Positions 1-9,522 of a DNA stretch of 64,000 nt are shown piece by piece; positions within the stretch are counted from its first letter, which is position 1, and every line of letters begins with the position of its first letter. The notes beneath the pieces were generated by a model that was not told the origin of the DNA, did not search any database, and was given only the letters and a program-made list of their open reading frames with translations. The DNA is from Isoetes taiwanensis (lineage: Eukaryota > Streptophyta > Lycopodiopsida > Isoetales > Isoetaceae), in the NCBI GenBank assembly GCA_021234155.1, contig JAJEKV010000095.1:1119524-1183523 (forward strand). The letters run 5' to 3'. Made by a program: the position numbers and the translations under genes.

Positions 1-200
1 CCTTTTTTTGTGTGCCCTTTTCCCTTCCATTTTACTTTTTCCCCTCCCGTTTTCCATGCCCTTTTTACCTTCCCTTTTTCCATCTCCTCTCTCTTTCCCT
101 TTTCCATGTTCCCTTTTTCTCTTCCCCTTTTCCATTTTCCTCATTTTTTTTTCCCGTGCCTCTCTCTCTTTCCCCCCTTTTCCATTCTTTTTTGGGTTGC
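1..200 (-). repeat. Pyrimidine tract, truncated copy of the Helitron-family tract
   Basis: Almost pure C/T sequence made of phrases such as GTGCCCTTTTCCCTTCC and CCATGCCCTTTTTACC. It closely matches 12357-12480 inside Helitron E3. The window begins inside it. No 5' terminus of the TAATATAAGA type follows, so this is a truncated or cut-off copy. The minus orientation is inferred from the C/T strand. Confidence 0.6.
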
Positions 201-1065
201 CCCTAGGGGGCAAACCCTCATTTGTATGGGGTTGTGGCATATCCTGAGTATATGCTGGAATATACTCAGAATATGTTGATGACTGCTCTAAACGGATTGT
301 ACCCTGTAAACTCGCGGTCATTTGTGTTCTAAATCGAGAAGAGTCCAACCTGTTAACCGGCATGGCAGACAGAAGCTCGAATTTGATGAATCCGAGTATT
401 ATCTTGGTTCGAGTACCCTGGCATTTGGACGACTTACATCGTCATAATTTTCTTCTCGTGGTTGATCCCTGACCTATCTGAATATCTACCAACAATAGAA
501 GATTGGCACTCGCAATGGAATATTAGGAGGCAAGCCAAGATTGAAAAAGAAGCCTCAGCTAAGAAGGTTAGTAAACAATTATTTCCTGGCAGAAAGACTT
601 TGGAACATTTGAAAATGGAAAATTTAGTGTTTCAATGTAGTTGAATCTGATGGGACAGTTGAGAAATGAACAGAAAGGGGAGAAAATGAATACAAATAGG
701 AGTATAGATCTGAAAGTCTGAGAAGTTTATCTGGCAATTATGATTTTCCCATCTCTAATTAGGGCTAGAATGTGGAGACATATTTGGGTAGAATGTTTAG
801 ATTTTTGGACAAAAATTTCAATCATTTGTTGTGTTGGTAAATAGAGCTGCAGTTAGGCACCGTAAGGCGGTTTTGCAACCCATGGAATACCCAATACCAT
901 CATCTATTAGAGATCAGACGCACCTATAAGGGGTCATAATAAAATTGTCTGCAAGAGGGCATGAGGTGAACACGATGTCAACTAAAAGAATATGAATAGC
1001 GTCATATTAGGGAGAGGACAAAAAACTCGGTTTGGGGCATGCAAACCTATGAAATTGCACTTTCA

Positions 1066-2744
1066 GATCTTTGAGAAGAATGCGTTTAGGGTTTAGCAGC
1101 GGCTAGGGCGGCGGCAGGCGGCCGCCCGACCTCGTGCTTCTATTTTTCTTGCACGTCTGCTGCTGGATGAGTAGCCAGTGGAGAATCTGGTTACTGGCTT
1201 ATGCATTCGGTGATTTCTTAGCGGATTTTGAGAAGGTGGACGCAGCTTCAAGTTTTGTAGCAGAGGTTTCTTTGATGTTCGCCTTAACATTCGAAGATAC
1301 TCTCCAGCACAAGACCTTGAGGTCAAGAAACTTTCTTGCCCTTTCTTCTGCGTCTAAATCAGCTTATACAGAAGCCATGATGCATCAACAAGTCGTTCTT
1401 GTTTGTTGGTGCTGCTGAAGAAGATTCAGTTACAGGGTTTTATGGTATGATCTATTTCCTTCTCTTTTGTGGGTTTCTTGGCCAGTTTATTTCGTCAGAT
1501 TTCGGGTCAGAATAGAAAAGTTGCACTCAGTGTGGCTATGCTAGGTGGCTGCTGCACTCATTGCAGTCAAGGAAATCTACTGCACTCACTGTAGTTTGGG
1601 GCTCTAAGATACTCCTGGGTTCGGTTCCTATGTTGGGGAGGTGTTCAAGCCATAATGACCAGGTCGAATGTTCTTCAGATCATTAACATGGAAGAAATAT
1701 CCATCCTTCTAAGCGGATATTTTAAGGCATTGGGATCAGTTGGAGCAGAGAATGAACTCGAACTGTGTGGTCCCTCTACCATTTGTCTGCTGAGGCACTG
1801 GTCATTACTTGGGGTATGCCACACTTCTTATCGACTGCAGGTTGGCCATTGCAAGATTGGTACTCAAGTTTTATTCAACCGGCATCTTAAGCACTAATAT
1901 TTTGCAATGGTTTTCTGATGTTGAGCAGACTTGTGTTATATTTAGTATCCTGATTCTTGTAATGCTCCTTTGTATGAAATTTTTCGGTGGATGCTCAAGG
2001 TGCAAATGACCATCAGAAATGGGTTGCTTTAGCTGAGTATTTGTAATGTCTTGGAAGGCGTTGGGGGAGTGTGAGTGCATTGTTTTTGCTCAATTTCAGG
2101 TCTAGCAGATTCTGAATGCTTTAATATGTGCGCCTTGGAAGGGGGTTAATCTTTTCATGTTGGCCCTCTTCCATCCCAGCTGGAAGGAAGGTCTGGTTGT
2201 TGGAGACAATACTATGAAAGGGGGCTCTATTAAGGTGAAGATCTAGGAGGCATTTGGATCGGGAGGACCAAATGTATTTACTATTGCTTATCAGCTTGCT
2301 GGTTGGTTGAGTACAATGTTGATGATGCCCAAGCTGGTGACAAAGTAGATGATGAAGTAGTAGACCACCCATTGGGGAGGCCTCTAGAAGGCATTGGCAT
2401 CTTGAGAAGATAGCGAGGCACTTACCTCTTGGAAAAGAGGAAGGAGTCTCCTTGTAGTACCTTTTTGCAGATGTGCAGCTTGGGGCCAAGTTAATGCGCG
2501 GGAAGACATTCCTTCACCTCTACCTTTGTCTATCAGTATTTTCGGGTGGTGTTTCTAGTGGCATCTTCTACATGCATCATGGGGTTCTTCTCCTTTTGAT
2601 GATCTCCTATAAGTGGTGTTGTTTTCCACCTCCATACCTGGGTGGTTTTAGTACTTGTGCAGACATGGTTAGGCTATCTGGCTATTATAGAGCCATGAAT
2701 AAATGTATTTACTTACATATTATTAATAAAAATAAAAATATCTT

Positions 2745-2784
<40 letters not shown>
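1066..2784 (+). mobile_element. Poly(A)-tailed retroposon (LINE-like 3' end) in an intron
   Basis: A run of 34 A at 2751-2784 follows TTAATAAAAATAAAAATATC. The 9-base direct repeat GCACTTTCA lies at 1057-1065 and right after the tail at 2785-2793, which fits a target-site duplication. A very similar 3' end with a run of T lies in the opposite orientation at 23202, pointing to one LINE-like family. No long open frame remains; short fragments around 2121-2489 are not recognised. It could instead be a retroposed non-coding transcript. Confidence 0.6.
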
Positions 2785-2785
<1 letters not shown>

Positions 2786-2865
2786 CACTTTCAAGAGAAT
2801 GCAAAGTGCAAGGGAGAGGGTAACACAAGCATCCGAAGCATACCAATATGCCAGCTTCTGTGCAG

Positions 2866-3076
2866 TTATGCTCTATGACAATATCTCTTGATGGACTTCT
2901 TGATTATGAAGATACAGATAGAGAGGAATGCACTTTTGAGGTATGCACTGCAGCTCAAGTTCAAAACTAGAGAATGGTTGACTTATTTCCCTTCTATGTA
3001 GCTTTCTCTATTTGCAGAAGTGTTTCAGAAGATGCTGCAATTCAAGATGGGAAGCGTGATATTGGATGGATTGGAG
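2866..3076 (+). CDS. Two intact exons of the RSA1/CCAR1-like gene
   Basis: Exon 2866-2940 follows TGTGCAG and ends before GTATGC. Exon 3002-3076 follows CTATGTAG and ends before GTGAGG. Both are 75 bases and phase 0, so they join without a frame break: LDGLLDYEDTDREECTFE, then LSLFAEVFQKMLQFKMG. This is the most conserved block of the family. The later in-frame AG at 3016-3017 would drop LSLFAE and break the phase, which is why I chose the acceptor at 3001. Confidence 0.75.
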
Positions 3077-3171
3077 GTGAGGGTGCTATTAGGAACTATG
3101 TTGCTTGGGACCCATTTGCGATGCAATCATGTAACCAGTTAATTGTGCATTTTGTTGCTTTACTTCTACAG

Positions 3172-3617
3172 GCCGTGCGGCAATCAAGCTACGCTCGTAG
3201 AAAGGATGAAAAAAAAAAGATTTAGGCAAGATGGTAAAACTGATGATGCAGAGCATGAAGGTCCCCATAAGCTAGCAAGTTCTCTGATAAGCCGGTAGCA
3301 CATCCAAAGATTGATAAGGCAGATACAGATGCGAAAACTAAACAAGCAGACAATGACATTGAAGCACCAGAGGAAACAAAGCCTGAAGATAATGGTTTGG
3401 GTTGCTGACAACATTGAGAAGCTCAACGATGCAAAGCTCGAAATAACAGATCAGGGCAACAAACTATCCGAGAAAACGAGCGCCAAGGAAATGAAGGATT
3501 CTTCACAAGGCAAAGACATGCCAGTAGAGCACGTTCTTAAAATTAAGTGTACTGTTGTTGCAGGAGAATGCTGAGGTACATAAAGCATAGAAGATAGTTG
3601 ACAAAGAACTTTTAAAG
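3172..3617 (+). pseudogene. Linker exon of the RSA1/CCAR1-like gene with three frame changes
   Basis: It starts in phase after CTTCTACAG (AVRQSSYARRKDEKKK) and ends with VDKELLK before GTAATC. The frame changes at the ten-A run near 3210-3219, again near 3284 (continuing as DKPVAHPKIDKADTDAK) and near 3400 (continuing as VADNIEKLNDAKLE). A TAG interrupts EVHKA near 3588. A short intron at about 3525-3563 is possible but would be unusually small for a plant. Confidence 0.55.
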
Positions 3618-3718
3618 GTAATCAATGCCATTGCAATTCTTCATGGTTGCTTAGGTGTGAAGATTTGGGTAATCAATGCCATTGCAATTCTTCGTGGTTG
3701 CTTAGGTGTGAAGATTTG
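3617..3718 (+). repeat. 51-bp tandem duplication containing a splice donor
   Basis: Two direct copies (3617-3667 and 3668-3718) differ at one position. Each begins GGTAATCAATGCC, so the donor after VDKELLK is duplicated along with intron sequence. Confidence 0.85.
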
Positions 3719-3986
3719 CAGCTAGACTTTATATCCTTACTTGTAGATTGCACTTTGCAGGCATACCGCGTTTTTGACAAGAATTGGCTTGGATTTATCA
3801 AGGTCTATTTGATTCAGTTTATTGTCTGGTAACCTATTGGTCTGGCGGTTTTGCGTTAACATGGTGGCAATAATTCAGGCTGATGATATGCGCCGGCTAT
3901 TACATTCCTTGGGAAGGTACCTGATACACCGCAATGTCAAGGTTTGTATAGTCAATTTATGCTTTCCCTCTCTCATTATTATGCTA

Positions 3987-5829
3987 TCTTATATTATAAT
4001 GTTATAGCGTGTGTCTTTAATGGAGCCCTAGATCGGACGATCAAGGATTTGATTGACCAACGGTGGAGATGATGTGTGCGTGTCTTCAACTAAAGTTTCA
4101 TCTTGACCATGGCTCCAATATGATTCACTCAATCCGACAGTCGAACGATGAAAGGGAAAAGGGAAAAAGGAAAAGGGGAAGGGAAAAGGAGAGAAGGAAA
4201 AGGAAAAGTGAGAGAGAAAGGACAAAAGGAAAAAAGGAAAAGGGAAAAGGGAAAAGGAGAAATAAGAATATGAAAAAATAAAAAATGGAAAAGGAAAAAT
4301 AGAAAACAAAAAAGGGGAAGAAGGAAAAGAAACAAAAAAGGGTAAGGAAGGGGAAAACAAAAAGAGAAGGAGAAAAGGGAAAAAGGGAAGATAAAATGAC
4401 CGATGGCCAAAATTCACTCAATCCGATAGTCAAAAAGGGAAATGGAAAAAGGAAAAAGGAAAAGGGGAAGGGAAAAAAGGAAGAGGGAAATAAAGATAAA
4501 CGGAGACAAAAACAAGAAAAAAAATGGAAAAGGAAAAAAAGAAAATGAAAGAGGGAAAAGGAAAAAAAGAAGGAAAGAAGGAAAAAGGTAAAAAGGGTAA
4601 AAGTGAAAAAGAAATGAAGTGAAAAGAAGTAAAGGAAAAAAAATAAAAACTAGGAAGGATGAAAAAGGAATTAGAAAGGATGAAAAAGGAAAGATGGGAA
4701 AAGGAAAGGAAAAGGAAATAGAAAAGGGGACAGAAAAGGAGAGGTAAAAGGGCACCAAGAAAATGGTAAGAAAGTATGGTGGGAAAAGGAGAAAAAGTTA
4801 AAGGAAAATAAGAAAAGGTGGGAAGAAGGGGACAAACAAAGCGCATGGGAAAAGTGAAATAGAAAGGAAAAAGAAAGGGAGGAAAGGGGCAAAAGAGAAT
4901 CTGGGAAAAGGGCACGAGGAAAAGGCTAAATGGGAAAGGGCGTGGAAAAAATAGGAAGAAAGAAAGGGTGAAGAAAGAGAAAAAAGGAAGCAAAAAAAGC
5001 ATCTAGAAAAAGGGTGAGGAAAAAGATGGAACAGAAAAGGAGGAAGGGGAAACGGCATAGGACAAAAGGGAGGAAGAAAAAGATGAGTAAAGGGGAAAAA
5101 GAAAGGGAAAAAAAGCATGGGAAAGGGAAAAGTAACAAGAAAAACAGGAAAGGAGAAATTGGAAAGGCAAAAAGGGGGAGGAGGATGGGGAAAGAAGGCA
5201 AAGAGGCACATAAAAAAAGTTGAGAAAAGGGAATAGAAAGAGGCATATAAAAAGGGAATAGGGAAAGGGAAAGCCAAAGGGAAAATGAAAAGGAAGCGGG
5301 AAGGGAAAGGAAAGGGAAAAAATGCACGGGATAAAGCTAAAGGATGGGGAAAAGATGAAAAGGGAATGTAAAGTTGAAAGGACAAGGGAAGCAGAAAAAG
5401 GAATGTAAAGTTGAAAAAGGGCACGAAGAAAAGGGGAGAGGGAAATGGGAAAAGAGATGGAAAAAAGGGCACGTGATCAAGAGGAAGAGGATGGGGAAAG
5501 GAAGAAAAAGGGCACATAAAAAGGTGAGCAAAAGAGAACGAAAAAAAAATGCATGGGAAACGGGAAAGAGAAAAAGAATAAGAAAAGGAAAAGGAAGGGA
5601 AAAAACAAAAGGAAAAATAGAAAGAGCTGGGGAAAGATAAAAAGAAAGGAAAAAAGTCCATCAGAAAAAAAGAGAAAGGGAAAAAGGGGAAGGGGAAAGG
5701 GAAGCCAAAGGGAGGGACAAGGGGATTAAAAAAAGAAAAAAAGAGAGAATGAAAAAATGGTAGAATGAATAGGTTTTTGTCCGCACAGATTCCTAATTTA
5801 TGCCCGGCAACGCTGGGCACCATTACTAG
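3987..5829 (+). mobile_element. Complete non-autonomous Helitron with polypurine body (Ea)
   Basis: The element starts TCTTATATTATAATG right after host A (3986) and ends CTAG (5826-5829) right before host T (5830). This is the A^T target without duplication that is typical of Helitrons. A hairpin, TGCCCGGC-AAC-GCTGGGCA (5801-5819), stands six bases before CTAG. The body at about 4145-5755 is almost all A/G. No Rep or helicase frame is present, so it depends on another element. It lies in the last intron of the RSA1-like gene in the same orientation as the gene, and serves as the reference copy for seven others here. Confidence 0.85.
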
Positions 5830-5855
5830 TCTATAAGATTCACTTTGATTGACAG

Positions 5856-5948
5856 GACCTTGTTGGTTGTGCCTTGTTGGAAAGTAAATCACGAGATGAC
5901 CGCATCATGTATGTCAGATTGATAGAGAATTTTCCAACTACCCAGTAG
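5856..5948 (+). CDS. Last exon of the RSA1/CCAR1-like gene
   Basis: It follows the acceptor TTGATTGACAG only 26 bases after the 3' end of the Helitron at 5829. It reads DLVGCALLESKSRDDRIMY and ends at TAG 5946-5948. It continues the protein of the exon at 3879-3941 in phase, so the Helitron sits inside the last intron and leaves both splice borders readable. Confidence 0.72.
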   Translation, partial: DLVGCALLESKSRDDRIMYVRLIENFPTTQ

Positions 5949-7080
5949 TGATATTGTTCTGTAGATGTCTGGCCAATATTTTCTAATTTCATGCTTTGCA
6001 TGAGGAGGCGCGTATTGAAAATCGGAAGCTTACAGATTGCAAGTTCTATCTACTTGGGGATTAAGATGTGTTAAGTACTTAAATCAGGGTTGTTAAGTCC
6101 TTCCCTTTTCCAGTTTTACATTGGCATCTTTTGTAGGAGCGAGGTTGAAATATCTTGCATCATGTGTTGTGAGCTCTGCCATACATAGCCTTTAGTAAAA
6201 TGAAAGGCTTGAGGTTTAGACCAAAGCCTTGCTTACACCTAAACTTGGTTTTGATAGAATCTCTATGGTGATGAATCAGGATAGAAATAGATACAAGGAG
6301 ATTTAAAGTAGGCACCTAAGAGCTGCTGGCATAAAGTAAGTCAGAAGCCTGTTCATGGCCTAGCCAGATTTGATGTCAATAAGTGTTGCCATGTTCTCCA
6401 CCCAAGCAGTATGGTAAAAACTCCAGGTCTATAACCTCAGCTAGAGGAATATGCAATCTTTGAGAAAAGCAAGAATCATCTTTCAGTCCCTTTAAGTTGA
6501 GTTAAAGATCATGACATCAAGTCTTTTGCAGGTTCACTTGCTTTGGAAGGGCTTCTAAAAGTTGGAGGTATTTTTTCTGTAGCATGACCTCTCAAAGTCC
6601 AAATGAAGCTCTCCAGTTTCTCCAATTTATAAGTGAAGGCCAAATAATATAAGGGAAAGGGGACATTCCTTTTTAAATCCCAATTTTTGAAAATAATTGC
6701 CCATTGATTTTCAACCCCATTACATTGTGATAAAGTCAATACTAGGAGTTCCATACAGCTTTACTATCTCATGTGCAATATCTTGGAAAAACCAACACAA
6801 ATAGCTTGTTAAATAGGTATGTAATGATTGGTGCCAATGCCCCAACCCCATGTATAATAAGCTCAGGTTGGATCTTCACAAATTTTCACAAATTGAAGAA
6901 GAAAATGAATGCCTTTACCCCCTTCCTTCAACCTTTAAACTTGACATAGAGGCTACGTAAGCTGCCCACACCTGGACATTCTCGAGTAGATCTATATCAT
7001 TTATTAGCCGATGCACTGCTAGAGAAAAGTTTCAGCATGTCCTCCCTAGCTACAATAGCAGGTCTGAAAGCCCAAGCGTG

Positions 7081-7205
7081 CTTAAGTTGCCTTTTGAGCA
7101 ATCCCCATATACCATCCATTGTGTCACATAGAGCCTTTCCTTTTCTTAAGTTGCCGTTTGAGCAATCCCCATATACCATCCATTGTGTCACATAGAGCCT
7201 TTCCT
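7081..7205. repeat. 64-bp tandem duplication
   Basis: CTTAAGTTGCC...GAGCCTTTCC is repeated directly at 7081-7144 and 7145-7205 with a single internal difference (CTTTTG versus CGTTTG). Confidence 0.85.
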
Positions 7206-7316
7206 GTTCTGCTTATATCATTTGAAAAGCAATTCCATTGGTTGGTCAGTCTCAAAGTGATAGCCAAGTAGTGTGCCTCTTTGCTTTTTGGTAAGAGTTC
7301 TGGTTACAGTAACACC

Positions 7317-7376
7317 AACCAAAGGTGCATGGTCCAAGGCCTTATTAACCAAAGGTGCATGGTCCAAGGCCTTATT
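7317..7376. repeat. 30-bp perfect tandem duplication
   Basis: AACCAAAGGTGCATGGTCCA and the following ten bases occur twice in a row. Confidence 0.85.
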
Positions 7377-8249
7377 TGATAAAAGGTATTCACTTAGCTA
7401 GTAACATAGTTTGAGATCTTTCCATATTGGTGAAAAGCACATGTGTGTTTTGTAGATTCTGGCCGCTTTTGAAATCCATTTAAAGTTTATGGATCTGTGA
7501 TAGTTCCCAAAGGTGACAACTCACATATTCTATCATTGGGAATTTGCTTTTGTCTGCAAAAGTGCTACATTCACCTGCTTCTATTTCGCATATATATAGT
7601 TGTTGGTATTGTCTGGGTCATATTTTGTCCTCCTTAACGAATACCACATGTGCTATGTGGAGAATTCTCTTGACTGTTGCAAGGAACTTTGAAGCATAGT
7701 TTGTTTGTGAGCTCAGCTTTTACAAGAGAATAATAACATTTCATGCTTGAATCCGCTATTTTCAATCAAGATCTAATGCTTAATCATTTATTAGGGACTG
7801 GATTGTTTTTCAGTTGGTAAATACAACCTTGGTTTGTGGAGTTTCACACATGGGGCATAAGATGAGAATGGTGGATTCAGAATTTTGAGGCTACAAGTTC
7901 TCCTGAAAAGTTTGCATCATGGAACAAACATGCATTAGGGCGCATAACGAGGGAGTGCTCTCAAGAATTCAAAGTTATGATATTATTAAAAGGGACATAT
8001 GGATAAATCATACATACAATGGGGATATACAATATACAAGGTCCATAATAAACCCGTCTCATTAGGTACTACAACAAACATACCTCTAAGTGGCTCAGTT
8101 CATCATTTACTATAACAAGCATGTATTTAAGGGCCATTCTTCATAATGTCATGGTATCAAATTGAAGTAACAATCTTGATTGATTGTGAAAACATGAAAT
8201 TGAAGTATGATTTAAGCCACTTCACCCTCAGGCCATGGAGGGCAACCCT

Positions 8250-9522
8250 CCGTGCGCAGCACCTTGTTTTCTTTTCTATTTCCCTTTTCCCATGCCCTTT
8301 TTCCCACCCTTTTCTTCTTTCTATTTTTCTCGTGCTTCCTTTTCCTCCTTTTCCCACCCTTTCCCTCTTCCCGTGCAATTTTCCCTTCTTTCAACCCTTC
8401 CTTTTTTTTCTCTCTTTTCCTTTCCTCATGTCCTTTTTCCCTTTCCCTCCTCTCCATCACTCCCCTGCTTCCCTTTCCCTTTTTTCCCGTTTCCTTTTCT
8501 TGATGGATTTTTTTCTTTCCGTTTTCCTCCTTTGCCGATCCTTTTCCTGTGCACTTTTTCCCTTCCTTTCCTTTTTCTTTTCCCTTTTTCCATGCCTTTT
8601 GCACATTTGTTTTATTCTCTTATTTCCTATACCCATTTTCCTCTTTTCCCCACCCTTTCTCTCTTGCCCCTTTTCTTTTCCCTTTCTTCTTTTTTCCCTT
8701 TCGTCACCATTTTCCTCTTCCCTTTTCTCTCATGCCCTTCCCCCCTTCCCTTTTCTTGTTTCCCTCTTTCTTTTTCCTTGTGACCTTTACCTAGGTTCCC
8801 TTTCCCCCTTTTCCCTTTCTTTTTTCTTTCTTCTCACTTTCCCTTTTTCTATGCCCCTTTTCTTTTCCCCTCTCCCCATCCTTTTCTAATTCCCCCTTGT
8901 CCCTTCCCTTTTCCTCATTTTTCCAACCTTTCACTGTTCCCTTTTTTTGATGCGTTTTTTCCCTTCCCTTCCCTTTCCCTCTCTTTTTTTTTTCCCTTTT
9001 CCTATGCCATTTGTCCCTTCCTTTTTCCTCTTTCCTCAACGCTTCTCTTTTTCCCCCTTTTCCCATGCTCCTTCCTTTTCCCATGTTTTTTTCTCCTCCC
9101 CATTTCCATGCTTTTTTTCTCCTTCATTTTCTCCTTTTTTCAATCTTTTCCTCTTTTCCTTTTTTTTTCATGCCCTTTACATTTACCTTTTCCACTTTAT
9201 CTCTTCCTCCTTCCCTCGTGCCATTTTCCCAGGTTCCCTTTCCCTTTTTCGTTTTCCATGCCTTTTTCTCTTCTCTTATCCCCACCCTTTTCCTTTTACC
9301 CTTTTCTCTTTTCCCTATGCCTTTTTGCCCTTCACATTCTCTCTTTCCACTTCCCTTTTCCTTTTCCCCCTTTTCATTTACCCTTTCCCCTTAAAAGATC
9401 GAAGCATGACCAATCACAGTGTTGGTAAGTCGTGCAATCAATCTAGGCCTTCGGATGCATCCAGATGATCTCGGCCATTCAAATTAGGGCTCGATGCACT
9501 ACACACTTACGGTATAACATTA
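8250..9522 (-). mobile_element. Helitron copy E1 (outermost of the nest, 3' end lost)
   Basis: A C/T tract at about 8270-9390 is followed by the family's conserved 5' region (CCAATCACAGTG, AAGTCGTGC, ATCTCGGCCATTC) and then GGTATAACATTA. Its last ten bases are separated by the insertion of E2 and lie at 13634-13643. No hairpin or CTAG is visible before the tract, so the 3' end appears deleted. The tract is very close to that of E3 (8272-9300 against 12475-13580). Confidence 0.7.

Larger units (their letters stand above)
394..5948 (+). pseudogene. RSA1: RSA1/CCAR1-like nuclear protein, 3' part, damaged by indels
   Basis: Exons match, from memory, plant SHORT ROOT IN SALT MEDIUM 1 and animal CCAR1/DBC1 proteins, nuclear regulators of transcription and RNA processing. 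Readable exons are about 394-566, 2866-2940, 3002-3076, 3172-3617, 3761-3802, 3879-3941 and 5856-5948. Conserved text includes IPDLSEYLPTIEDWHSQW, ISLDGLLDYEDTDREE, LSLFAEVFQKMLQFKMG, an acidic linker, and a C-terminal EF-hand-like part (AYRVFDKNWLGFIK, ADDMRRLLHSLGRYL, ALLESKSRDDRIMY) ending in TAG at 5946-5948. GT/AG borders and phases fit for most exons. Damage: an apparent 2-base loss near 466, frame changes near 3215, 3284 and 3400, and a TAG near 3588. The damage sits mostly in homopolymers and the linker, so sequencing error is a real alternative to decay. Upstream exons lie outside the window. Confidence 0.72.
5949..8245. other. Stretch without a recognised gene
   Basis: The first few hundred bases are probably 3' UTR and downstream sequence of the RSA1-like gene. 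Short minus-strand frames at 6509-6754 and 6997-7191 show no family motif. The only clear structures are two local tandem duplications, at 7081-7205 and 7317-7376. Confidence 0.6.

Noticed and set aside
1093..1418. Overlapping frames on both strands in the GC-rich part of the retroposon
   Set aside because: Both strands are open by composition and neither shows a motif.
6509..7191. Minus-strand frames as a LINE fragment
   Set aside because: No reverse-transcriptase or zinc-knuckle motif can be read, and similarity is only impressionistic.
8230..8262. Hairpin GAGGGCAACCCTC before tract E1 as a Helitron 3' end
   Set aside because: It is not followed, in either orientation, by a CTRR end at the right distance, and its sequence differs from the family hairpin.
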